Part shown: in pieces, positions 1-4,954 of the stretch
How positions within the stretch are numbered: position 1 is the stretch's first letter
How the letters are laid out: each line of letters begins with the position of its first letter
From: Nanobdellota archaeon
GTDB taxonomy: Archaea; Nanobdellota; Nanobdellia; Pacearchaeales; GW2011-AR1
Direction: 5' to 3'
NCBI GenBank assembly: GCA_018901375.1
Contig: JAHIEP010000047.1
Coordinates: 1-8,251, forward strand
DNA length: 8,251 bases
The notes under the pieces: generated by a model
What the model saw: the letters and a program-made list of their open reading frames with translations, nothing else
Databases searched by the model: none
What the model was told of the DNA's origin: nothing
Program-made: the position numbers and the translations under genes

Positions 1-422
1 CGACCTCTAACTTTCAAAATATTTCTATAACCCTCAATCCCAAACCTCGGTCCAGGAAAACTTTTCAACAATTTTTGCGGAAACTTAATATCCTCCAACC
101 TCAATCCCCTAACACACTTCATCCCAAAAACATTCCCAGCCACCGACGACAAAATATTCGCAACATTCCCATCCTCAAACAACTCCTGTGGATAAGCAAT
201 CTTAACCCAATTCCCCGAAATAGCAAAAGCCTTCGCCCCCAACTTATTCACATATTTTTTATTCGAAGAAACCGGAGTCCAAGTCCCAACCGACGATTCC
301 AAAGCAACATTGTTCGCAGCCTCTTCCATCCCCATCCCCGACGGCATCACCCTAAACAAACAAACCAAATCATTCCTCGTCGGCTTATACGACTTATCAA
401 CAAAAGCAAGATTACTTCCCAT
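1..422 (-). CDS. rbcL: RuBisCO large subunit, form III-like, N-terminal part (3' end beyond window)
   Basis: This gene runs off the left edge; 140 codons are visible. It encodes the start of ribulose-1,5-bisphosphate carboxylase/oxygenase, which in archaea fixes CO2 onto ribulose bisphosphate made during AMP/nucleoside salvage. The N-terminal domain reads clearly: YKPTRNDLVC near residues 12-21, ESSVGTWTPV at 42-51, VKIAYPQELFE at 73-83, AGNVFGMK at 95-102, RLEDIKFP at 108-115 and GPRFGIEGYR at 124-133, leading into the barrel. Residues E42, T47/W48 and N97 match the N-domain active-site positions (E60, T65/W66 and N123 in plant numbering). The ATG at 422 has GAGG about 5 nt upstream and overlaps the preceding membrane-protein gene by 11 nt, so it is the last visible gene of a three-gene operon. 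The catalytic barrel (loop 6, carbamylated Lys) lies outside, so form III, III-like and II/III cannot be separated. Confidence 0.93.
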   Translation of the reverse strand, partial: MGSNLAFVDKSYKPTRNDLVCLFRVMPSGMGMEEAANNVALESSVGTWTPVSSNKKYVNKLGAKAFAISGNWVKIAYPQELFEDGNVANILSSVAGNVFGMKCVRGLRLEDIKFPQKLLKSFPGPRFGIEGYRNILKVRG

Positions 423-696
423 GATTCCTCGCACAATTTAATTCCAAGCCATGAATTTTTTCTACTGTAACATTTCTAAATTGCCCCAAATTACTTTCCA
501 ATCTTACAACCTTACTTCCAAAATCAATCACCCTATAATAAAAAGAACCAGCCGCAAAAATTGCACCAACCAAAGGTAAATACAATAACCAATCTGGAGT
601 ATTAATAATACCAACCATTTTTAAAATTACCCATACAAAAATTCCAAACAAAACACCAAACGTTATCCAATCCAAAACAGATAATTTAACCATCAT
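412..696 (-). CDS. small two-helix membrane protein, paralogue of its upstream neighbour
   Basis: Ninety-four residues of unknown function. The start is ATG at 696, or the adjacent in-frame ATG at 693. The first overlaps the TGA of the upstream gene as ATGA, and a GGGGG run lies about 6 nt before it, which fits translational coupling. Two hydrophobic segments are visible (about 10-31 and 37-57), then a charged tail of about 35 residues (60-94) that could form an amphipathic helix. The first segment, SVLDWI through VWVILKMVGII, repeats a unit found twice in the upstream gene. The reading frame also extends to 768, but the added residues only mirror the upstream gene in another frame. The stop lies 11 nt inside rbcL, so the protein is co-translated with RuBisCO. 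It may help membrane association or be an unrelated passenger; the sequence does not decide. Confidence 0.75.
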   Translation of the reverse strand: MMVKLSVLDWITFGVLFGIFVWVILKMVGIINTPDWLLYLPLVGAIFAAGSFYYRVIDFGSKVVRLESNLGQFRNVTVEKIHGLELNCARNHGK

Positions 697-992
697 ATAA
701 CCCCCATAGATTTTAATACCAACCAAACAAGAATTAAACCCAAAGAAAACCAGCCCAATAAATCCCAAACATTATTCCCAATATATTTATTCCCATTCTT
801 ATTCCCAAGCAAATAAGAAATATGATTTAACTTTATCATACTTAATCCCATAACATAAACAAATACAAAATAAGGATAATATTTCGAAAAACCAAAATAA
901 TCAATAACACCCAACACCCTCAACGCTACCCATACAACAACGCTACCTAAAGCCACATACGCCAACCAATCCCAAACCGACCTCTTCACCAT
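693..992 (-). CDS. small membrane protein with a duplicated W-D...G-V-I unit
   Basis: Ninety-nine residues, function unknown; first gene of the rbcL operon. The ATG at 992 is chosen over an upstream in-frame TTG at 1001 because it gives MVKRS, matching MVKLS at the start of the downstream paralogue, and because a TATA-like box lies 27 nt upstream. Three hydrophobic segments are visible at about 8-30, 38-56 and 78-99. The first (SVWDWL... VWVALRVLGVI) and the last (NVWDLLG... VWLVLKSMGVI) are copies of the same unit, and the protein stops right after the second copy. The TGA overlaps the next gene's ATG. The layout suggests tandem duplication with one copy cut short. The two unit copies and the neighbour's copy make three in a row. 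Confidence 0.7.
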   Translation of the reverse strand: MVKRSVWDWLAYVALGSVVVWVALRVLGVIDYFGFSKYYPYFVFVYVMGLSMIKLNHISYLLGNKNGNKYIGNNVWDLLGWFSLGLILVWLVLKSMGVI

Positions 993-1015
993 CTTAAACA
1001 ACCAAACAAAATATT

Positions 1016-1023
1016 CTTTTTAA
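1016..1023 (-). promoter_or_regulatory. TATA-like box of the membrane protein-rbcL operon
   Basis: TTAAAAAG on the minus strand, centred about 27 nt before the ATG at 992. With archaeal spacing, transcription would begin at or next to the start codon, giving a leaderless mRNA. No purine-rich ribosome-binding site is seen before this ATG. Confidence 0.55.
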
Positions 1024-1038
1024 TATTATCTACCCTGC

Positions 1039-1059
1039 AAAAAATCCGTGCAAATCCGT
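1039..1059. repeat. dispersed ATCCGTG-type repeat, copy 1
   Basis: A 21-nt segment built from two ATCCGTG-like halves. It matches 5072-5092 at 19 of 21 positions, in the same orientation on the plus strand, 4 kb away. Both copies are intergenic. Copy 1 sits in the 183-nt gap between nth and the rbcL operon. That gap also holds a short inverted repeat (CCTC-ACCA-GAGG, 1081-1092) and no convincing gene. Confidence 0.6.
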
Positions 1060-1154
1060 TTAATCCTGTCCCAATCCGGACCTCACCAGAGGTTCACCAG
1101 TTGGGTGCGTTCCTTTTTAATTTCCGCACAAGTTACACCATCAACAAATTCATC

Positions 1155-1182
1155 CTAACAGCTAACAGCTAAAAGCTAACGA
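1155..1182. repeat. heptamer array CTAACAG x4 at the nth stop codon
   Basis: Four consecutive 7-nt units on the plus strand: CTAACAG, CTAACAG, CTAAAAG, CTAACGA. The stop codon of nth (TAG, 1178-1176) is formed by the fourth unit, so the array begins exactly where the coding sequence ends. Confidence 0.75.
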
Positions 1183-1820
1183 CTACGAATCACCCCAAAC
1201 CTATCACAAAATTCCCGAACAGGACAAGTAGAACACTTCGGACTAACGGGCAAACAAGTCTCCCTCCCAAACTGTACAAACGCAGAATTAAACTCCCGCC
1301 AATACCTCTTCGGCAAAATCTCCATTAACCTAACCTCCGTCTCCTCCGGCGTCTTTGTCTCAATCCACCCCAACCGATTCGGAATCCGATGACAATGCAC
1401 ATCAACAGGAATCACCAACTTATCAAAAGCAAACGCCAAAACAATATTCGCCGTCTTAGGCCCAACATGCTTAATAGAAATCAACTCCTCATAACTCTCC
1501 GGCACCCGAGAATCAAACCTCTCAATCAAATCCTGACTAACAGACTTCAAAGCCACAGCCTTCTTGTTAAAATGCCCACTCCGAAAAATTATCCTCTTCA
1601 ACTCCGCATCATCCAAACCAACAATCGCCTCAGGAGTATTAGCAACCGCAAACAAATCACGACTAACAACATCCGTAACTTCATCCCGAGCCCTCAAAGA
1701 AAGCAAACAAGAAATCAAAATTTCAAAAGCACTAGCCTCCCCCCTCATAGTATTCAAAGTAGTAGTACTACGTGGATACCTCTTCCCCAAAATTTCCATT
1801 GTCCTAGATATTTTATCCAT
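1176..1820 (-). CDS. nth: endonuclease III (base-excision DNA glycosylase/AP lyase, 4Fe-4S)
   Basis: A protein of 214 residues, the usual size for Nth. It removes oxidised pyrimidines from DNA and nicks the abasic site. The helix-hairpin-helix reads HVGPKTANIV (118-127) with catalytic Lys122. The downstream catalytic Asp140 is in PVDVHCHRIPNR. The C-terminal iron-sulfur loop has the exact C-x6-C-x2-C-x5-C pattern (Cys189, 196, 199 and 205). The ATG at 1820 (MDKISR) is preferred over an upstream extension of seven hydrophobic residues because family members begin near here and a TATA-like AAATTAAAG is centred 25 nt upstream. The gene stands alone between two promoters. Its stop codon lies in a heptamer array. 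All key residues are present, so it should be active; the exact substrate range cannot be read. Confidence 0.94.
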   Translation of the reverse strand: MDKISRTMEILGKRYPRSTTTLNTMRGEASAFEILISCLLSLRARDEVTDVVSRDLFAVANTPEAIVGLDDAELKRIIFRSGHFNKKAVALKSVSQDLIERFDSRVPESYEELISIKHVGPKTANIVLAFAFDKLVIPVDVHCHRIPNRLGWIETKTPEETEVRLMEILPKRYWREFNSAFVQFGRETCLPVSPKCSTCPVREFCDRFGVIRSR

Positions 1821-1840
1821 AAAAAACAAACACAAAAACA

Positions 1841-1849
1841 CTTTAATTT
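1841..1849 (-). promoter_or_regulatory. TATA-like box of nth
   Basis: AAATTAAAG on the minus strand, centred 25 nt before the ATG at 1820. A second candidate, TTTATATT, lies at 1862-1869 and would give a leader of about 20 nt. The first fits the leaderless spacing used by most genes here. Confidence 0.45.
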
Positions 1850-1876
1850 ACTATCGGCAACAATATAAACAAATGA

Positions 1877-2209
1877 TTACCAAAAGTGATAAGCTTCTTT
1901 GTATGCATTAACAATATCACAAGTTTCCTCATTACCAGCCCCATTATTCTCCAAAGCAAATGCGCAAGCCCATTTTAATTCTCCAGTAAAATTTCCATAT
2001 CCTTCTTTAATAACATCAACTAACCCATCAAAAAACCCATCACACCTAGTTCCTCTTAAAACTCCTAGAGCAAGATTATAGGCGTCACTATGTCCTTCAT
2101 GAACACCCCTAGTAACCGCCCAGCATATCCTATCCCAATTAGTAATTTCAGTCGGACTCTTACTCATAACACTAGCAGCCGCATTATTAACAAAGTCATG
2201 AATACTCAT
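1877..2209 (-). CDS. hypothetical protein, 110 residues
   Basis: I do not recognise this protein. It starts at ATG 2209; a GTG directly upstream at 2212 is also possible. AGGTTG lies close upstream, and a TATA-like TTTTTAAA is centred 25 nt before the ATG. It looks soluble and mostly helical, with no signal peptide or membrane segment. It has three cysteines (29, 56 and 97), histidines at 37 and 40 (VHEGH) and a glycine-rich middle (RGTRCDGFFDGL near 52-63). It ends in an aromatic YHFW. It is a single gene between the cysteine-rich mini-protein and nth. Its codons follow the G/T-rich pattern of the other minus-strand genes, which supports real coding. No function is proposed. Confidence 0.7.
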   Translation of the reverse strand: MSIHDFVNNAAASVMSKSPTEITNWDRICWAVTRGVHEGHSDAYNLALGVLRGTRCDGFFDGLVDVIKEGYGNFTGELKWACAFALENNGAGNEETCDIVNAYKEAYHFW

Positions 2210-2230
2210 CACAACCTAATCAAAAATCAA

Positions 2231-2238
2231 TTTAAAAA
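2231..2238 (-). promoter_or_regulatory. TATA-like box of the 110-residue gene
   Basis: TTTTTAAA on the minus strand, centred about 25 nt before the ATG at 2209. Its T-run may also serve as a termination tract for the gene upstream, which ends at 2251. Confidence 0.5.
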
Positions 2239-2250
2239 TATTATTATACT

Positions 2251-2436
2251 TCACTTTGCCCCTATCGCAATAGGGGTATGCCAAGAGGCCCCACAACAGG
2301 TCCTATCCCCACACTCCCGATGATAAGCCTGGCATTCACTACACTTCCCATGCCTCTCGCAGGGCCAATCACATGGACAACCTGGATTCTCAATTTCCCC
2401 CATATTAGTGTTTAGTATAGCCCCCTTTCTTTTCAT
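2251..2436 (-). CDS. cysteine-rich mini-protein, probably zinc-binding
   Basis: Sixty-one residues with eight cysteines (20, 22, 26, 32, 35, 42, 47 and 48) and histidines at 29 and 39. The core C-x-C-x3-C-x2-H-x2-C-x2-C-x3-H resembles small metal-binding families with a CPC..C.RHG.C..C.AYHR pattern, such as those catalogued as DUF6485; this is recalled family knowledge, not a search result. Zinc or iron-sulfur binding is likely, but the role is unknown. The ATG at 2436 overlaps the upstream gene's TGA as ATGA, so translation is coupled to the winged-helix-like protein. The first 11 residues are not part of the motif, and a second ATG at 2403 is possible. The last codons (PIAIG) lie in a 7-bp inverted repeat. 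Confidence 0.75.
   Translation of the reverse strand: MKRKGAILNTNMGEIENPGCPCDWPCERHGKCSECQAYHRECGDRTCCGASWHTPIAIGAK
2259..2276. terminator. 7-bp GC-rich hairpin at the end of the cysteine-rich gene
   Basis: CCCCTAT-CGCA-ATAGGGG, a perfect 7-bp stem with a 4-nt loop. It covers the last codons of the cysteine-rich gene and is followed on the minus strand by T-runs near 2225-2240. It may help end the operon. The T-runs coincide with the next gene's TATA box, so termination is only a guess. Confidence 0.35.
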
Positions 2437-2696
2437 ACTCCAACTGCCCCCACAATTAACTCATTCAGCCTCTTACTATTAGCAAAAATCCAAACCACCT
2501 TATCTTCCTCAAACATAATCTTATTCGAACCCTCCAAGTAATTCAATATTAATTTAAACGTCTGATACTGCATCTTCTTCGGCAATCCCCGCCACAACTC
2601 CATTCTAGTAGGATAATCTTCAAATTTCTGAATAGCATTCTCAACCATCAAAATAGAATCCAATCTTGGATAGTGTAAAACATTCATTTCTTCCAT
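2433..2696 (-). CDS. small winged-helix-like protein, 87 residues
   Basis: The pattern is that of a single winged-helix domain: a helix around 12-26 (LDSILMVENAIQKF), a short helix near 30-38, a likely recognition helix at 42-57 (MQYQTFKLILNYLEGS), and a two-strand wing at 59-71 (KIMFEEDKVVWIF). Proteins starting NVLHYPRLD and containing PTR..LW..LPKK recur as hypotheticals in small archaeal genomes (recollection, not a search). The fold suggests DNA binding, but it could also be a protein-protein module. The ATG at 2696 has TTAAAAAC centred 25 nt upstream; an ATG three codons in is an alternative. The stop overlaps the ATG of the cysteine-rich gene, so the two probably work together. Confidence 0.75.
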   Translation of the reverse strand: MEEMNVLHYPRLDSILMVENAIQKFEDYPTRMELWRGLPKKMQYQTFKLILNYLEGSNKIMFEEDKVVWIFANSKRLNELIVGAVGV

Positions 2697-2717
2697 TATA
2701 TAAATCTATACAATGAA

Positions 2718-2725
2718 GTTTTTAA
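2718..2725 (-). promoter_or_regulatory. TATA-like box of the winged-helix/cysteine-rich operon
   Basis: TTAAAAAC on the minus strand, centred 25 nt before the ATG at 2696. A stronger-looking TTTATATA directly touches the ATG (2697-2704) but is too close to drive a transcript that includes this start codon. Confidence 0.45.
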
Positions 2726-2740
2726 GACTTTCTATTCCCA

Positions 2741-2815
2741 TCACCCCAACTCTCTAATATTATCAACAGAAACAACCGAAGCCCCCTTCGGCTCAAACCC
2801 CTCATTCTTTTTCAT
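2741..2815 (-). CDS. possible 24-residue ORF coupled to cysS
   Basis: An ATG (2815-2813) overlaps the cysS stop as ATGA, the coupling used elsewhere in this window. It opens a 24-codon frame beginning MKKNEGFEPKGAS and ending NIRELG. Codon third positions are mostly G or T, as in the neighbouring minus-strand genes. No ribosome-binding site separate from cysS is visible, and the frame contains a 6-bp hairpin. It could equally be an untranslated tail. The product is unknown. Confidence 0.25.
   Translation of the reverse strand: MKKNEGFEPKGASVVSVDNIRELG
2776..2791. terminator. hairpin 20 nt downstream of cysS
   Basis: CCGAAG-CCCC-CTTCGG on the plus strand, a 6-bp stem with a 4-nt loop, placed just past the cysS stop. 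No T-run directly follows it on the minus strand, so it may be an mRNA 3'-end structure rather than a true terminator. Confidence 0.35.
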
Positions 2816-4161
2816 CCCTTTTCTACCTCAACTCCATCCTTCCCATCCCGAACAATCCATCCCATATCCTTCAACCTATCTCGTAGCAAATCACTCCTAG
2901 CAAAATCCTTACCAGCCCTAGCTCCCTCCCTCTCATCAACAATATCCTGAACCTTCGCCGGAATCAAAACCTCCTCCTTATCCAACAACTCCAACCCAAA
3001 AACCTCATCCATCTTCCTAATCGTCCCAACCTTCCCATCAGCATCAGAATCACGAACCAACTTCCACAAAACCGCCATAGCCCGAGGCGCATTCAAATCA
3101 TCATCCATCTCCTTCTCAAACATCTTCAAGTATTTCTCATTCACCTTTTCTTCCGACTTCCGACTTCCGACTTCCGACTTCCGAGCGTCTTTAGCCGCAA
3201 GGCAAAGGCGCTTAAGCCTCTCATAAGAATTCCTCGCATCATCCAACGCAGTCTTCGAAAAATCCAACGGCTTCCTATACTGATTCGAAACAACAAAATA
3301 CCTAATCACCATCGGCGCATAATCCAAATCCTCAATGTTCTTAAAATTCCCAAGACTCTTCCCCATCTTCTTCCCACCGACAGTCACCATCCCATTATGC
3401 ACCCAAAACTTCGCCATCTCCTTCCCATACCCAGTCTCACTCTGCGCAATTTCATCTTCATGATGCGGAAAAATCAAATCACTTCCTCCACCATGAATAT
3501 CAAACGGCAACCCAAGAATCTTCTCACTCATAGCCGAACACTCAATATGCCAACCCGGACGACCCTCACCCCAAGGAGAATCCCAAGACGGCTCACCTTC
3601 CTTAGCCAACTTCCATAAAGCAAAATCCCCATTATTCTTCTTTCCATCAACCGCAACCCTTTTACCACCTTCCAAATCCTCAACATTCTGTCCTGACAAC
3701 TTCCCATAATCATCAAACTTCGAAATATCAAAATAAACCCCATCGCCCTCAATCAAATAAGTCACACCCTTCTTTTCCAACTTCTTCACAAGCCCAATCA
3801 TATCCTTCACATAATCAGTAGCCCGAGGCTGAACATCAGGTTTCATAATATTCAACTTCTCATACTCCACAGTATGCGCCTTCAAATTCTTCTCAGAAAA
3901 CTCATCAATCCCAATCCCTGCCTCATTAGCCCCCGCAATTATCTTATCATCAATATCAGTAATATTCGAAACAAACTCAACATCAAACCCAGAAAAAATC
4001 AAATATCGTCGCAAAACATCAAACGAAATCTGACTCATAGCATGCCCCAAATGCGGAATCCCATTCAAAGTCGGCCCACAAACATACATCCCAATCTTAC
4101 CAACCTTAATCGGCTTAAATACCTCCTTCTTCCTAGTCAGCGTATTATACAATTTCAACAT
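2812..4161 (-). CDS. cysS: cysteinyl-tRNA synthetase
   Basis: A complete class I synthetase of 449 residues that charges tRNA-Cys with cysteine in the cytoplasm. The signature HLGH (37-40) stands for HIGH. The KMSKS loop reads KMGKS (265-269), with Ser replaced by Gly. Zinc and cysteine-binding ligands are all present: Cys28 (VCGPT), Cys208 (WHIECSAM), His233 and Glu237 (FPHHEDE). The C-terminal helical and anticodon-binding regions follow. The ATG at 4161 (MLKLYNTL) is used because homologues begin here and TTTTATTAA is centred 26 nt upstream; a 7-codon upstream extension is not needed. Residues 326-337 (ARKSEVGSRKSE) are encoded by a run of five heptamers in the linker before the anticodon domain, a spot that can tolerate insertions. 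The gene has its own promoter. Confidence 0.97.
   Translation of the reverse strand: MLKLYNTLTRKKEVFKPIKVGKIGMYVCGPTLNGIPHLGHAMSQISFDVLRRYLIFSGFDVEFVSNITDIDDKIIAGANEAGIGIDEFSEKNLKAHTVEYEKLNIMKPDVQPRATDYVKDMIGLVKKLEKKGVTYLIEGDGVYFDISKFDDYGKLSGQNVEDLEGGKRVAVDGKKNNGDFALWKLAKEGEPSWDSPWGEGRPGWHIECSAMSEKILGLPFDIHGGGSDLIFPHHEDEIAQSETGYGKEMAKFWVHNGMVTVGGKKMGKSLGNFKNIEDLDYAPMVIRYFVVSNQYRKPLDFSKTALDDARNSYERLKRLCLAAKDARKSEVGSRKSEEKVNEKYLKMFEKEMDDDLNAPRAMAVLWKLVRDSDADGKVGTIRKMDEVFGLELLDKEEVLIPAKVQDIVDEREGARAGKDFARSDLLRDRLKDMGWIVRDGKDGVEVEKG
3151..3185. repeat. heptamer array TTCCGAC x5 inside cysS
   Basis: Four perfect TTCCGAC units and a fifth ending in G, with no spacers. Seven is not a multiple of three, so three units encode the 7-residue peptide KSEVGSR. 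Gain or loss of one unit would shift the cysS frame. The encoded stretch falls in the linker between the catalytic and anticodon-binding regions. Confidence 0.85.
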
Positions 4162-4182
4162 AATTATCTTACAAAAACTCAA

Positions 4183-4191
4183 TTAATAAAA
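4183..4191 (-). promoter_or_regulatory. TATA-like box of cysS
   Basis: TTTTATTAA on the minus strand, centred 26 nt before the ATG at 4161; no ribosome-binding site is visible, so a leaderless mRNA is likely. Confidence 0.5.
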
Positions 4192-4201
4192 CTTTACAAT
4201 T

Positions 4202-4744
4202 CTACCCCTTCAACTCAATATACATCTGAGCCTGCCCATCCTTAATAGGCTTCCCCTCATAATTAACAATTACTCTAACCCTAAATTTACATAAAGAAAC
4301 TCCTTCTGGAAAATCAAGTAAAACCTTTTCAATAACTTCTCCAGCTGGAGCAATAGTCCCAATAGTACCACTTTCCCCACTCATCCAATCATATATTTCC
4401 CTCTCTCCAAAATTACATTTCTCAAAATTATCCACAGTAGTTTCGTAAGAAAATTTACCATCCGAAGTATCCCCAGAAAGCAAATTCGTAACCCTAACCG
4501 CAAAAGCACCAGCTTCTCCAGGTTTTAATTTGTATATATCAACATTTGGATAAAGAGCCACGGCCAAATCTCGCCCATAAATACTAGCCATTTCCTTCGC
4601 TAATTGATTATTATTCATTTCAACAACATTCTGCGCCCCACTAAAAATTGTCTTCACTAAAACCATCCCAAGAATCAACATCGACATAGCCAACACAATA
4701 ATCACAATCGTCCCAATCGACAACTCCATCGCACCTTTTTTCAT
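4202..4744 (-). CDS. pilin-like secreted or membrane-anchored protein with class III leader
   Basis: One hundred and eighty residues. The N-terminus (MKKGAMELSIG) followed by a hydrophobic helix (about 8-30) has the form of an archaeal type IV pilin or archaellin precursor: a short basic leader, a KG|A cleavage site for a prepilin peptidase, and a helix that packs into a filament or anchors in the membrane. The rest is a soluble domain rich in beta-prone segments (79-88, 152-163 and 172-178). It has two cysteines (110 and 152) that could form a disulfide. ATG 4744 is preceded by GGGAG with a 6-nt spacer, and also by TTTATAAAT 25 nt upstream, so both initiation modes are possible. No pilus assembly genes are nearby. 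It could instead be a single surface protein using the same export route. Confidence 0.8.
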   Translation of the reverse strand: MKKGAMELSIGTIVIIVLAMSMLILGMVLVKTIFSGAQNVVEMNNNQLAKEMASIYGRDLAVALYPNVDIYKLKPGEAGAFAVRVTNLLSGDTSDGKFSYETTVDNFEKCNFGEREIYDWMSGESGTIGTIAPAGEVIEKVLLDFPEGVSLCKFRVRVIVNYEGKPIKDGQAQMYIELKG

Positions 4745-4764
4745 ATACTACTCCCGTTAAACTT

Positions 4765-4773
4765 ATTTATAAA
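4765..4773 (-). promoter_or_regulatory. TATA-like box of the pilin-like gene
   Basis: TTTATAAAT on the minus strand, centred 25 nt before ATG 4744. If it is used, the GGGAG at 4751-4755 lies outside the mRNA. A start farther upstream, from the inverted repeat at 4827-4858, would include it. Confidence 0.5.
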
Positions 4774-4826
4774 ACTTCTTATCAATAATCTCACATCACC
4801 AGATGTGCCTACTGGGTAAAAACTAG

Positions 4827-4858
4827 TTTTTAAGTTTCCCCATCAACAAACTTAAAAA
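4827..4858. repeat. 11-bp perfect inverted repeat between divergent genes
   Basis: TTTTTAAGTTT at 4827-4837 and its exact complement at 4848-4858, with a 10-nt spacer (CCCCATCAAC). Each arm contains CTTAAAAA pointing outward. The right arm overlaps the TATA-like box of tRNA-Phe. The left arm could direct transcription towards the pilin-like gene from about 4803. It may be a divergent promoter pair, an operator or a hairpin. A second inverted repeat, CACATC-ACCA-GATGTG, is at 4792-4807. Confidence 0.6.
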
Positions 4859-4859
4859 G
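4852..4859 (+). promoter_or_regulatory. TATA-like box of tRNA-Phe
   Basis: TTAAAAAG centred about 27 nt before the first base of the mature tRNA, which places transcription start within a few bases of the mature 5' end. Confidence 0.5.
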
Positions 4860-4882
4860 TCACAATAGCTCTTTTCTTCTAT

Positions 4883-4954
4883 GGGGCTGTAGCTCATTGG
4901 GAGAGCACACGGCTGAAGACCGTGGTGTAGGGAGTTCGATTCTCCCCAGCCCCA
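4883..4954 (+). tRNA. tRNA-Phe (anticodon GAA)
   Basis: The full cloverleaf can be drawn without mismatches. The acceptor stem is GGGGCTG with CAGCCCC, the D stem GCTC/GAGC with a 7-nt loop holding GGG, and the anticodon stem CACGG/CCGTG with loop CTGAAGA (anticodon GAA). The variable loop is 5 nt (GTGTA), and the T stem GGGAG/CTCCC carries loop TTCGATT. The discriminator base is A. CCA is not encoded, and there is no intron. The 3' trailer is odd: it contains an inverted copy of the T-loop and, 107 nt on, a direct copy of the tRNA 3' end. Confidence 0.97.

Noticed and set aside
75..470. Plus-strand open frame of 131 codons
   Set aside because: It lies opposite rbcL. Its product is rich in Pro, Asn, Arg and Ile with no family pattern, while the minus strand reads as unmistakable RuBisCO.
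1083..1154. Minus-strand frame reading DEFVDGVTCAEIKKERTQ... between nth and the rbcL operon
   Set aside because: A stop codon lies directly before it and there is no good start codon, so only about 23 codons are open. It is more likely part of the repeat-rich intergenic segment than a gene, though its protein-like look made it worth recording.
1389..1911. Two overlapping plus-strand open frames opposite nth
   Set aside because: They mirror the nth coding sequence; the C-rich plus strand has few stop codons. No start signals or recognisable motifs.
3397..4245. Plus-strand open frames opposite cysS
   Set aside because: Composition shadows of cysS with repetitive Asn/Pro/Ile/Arg content.
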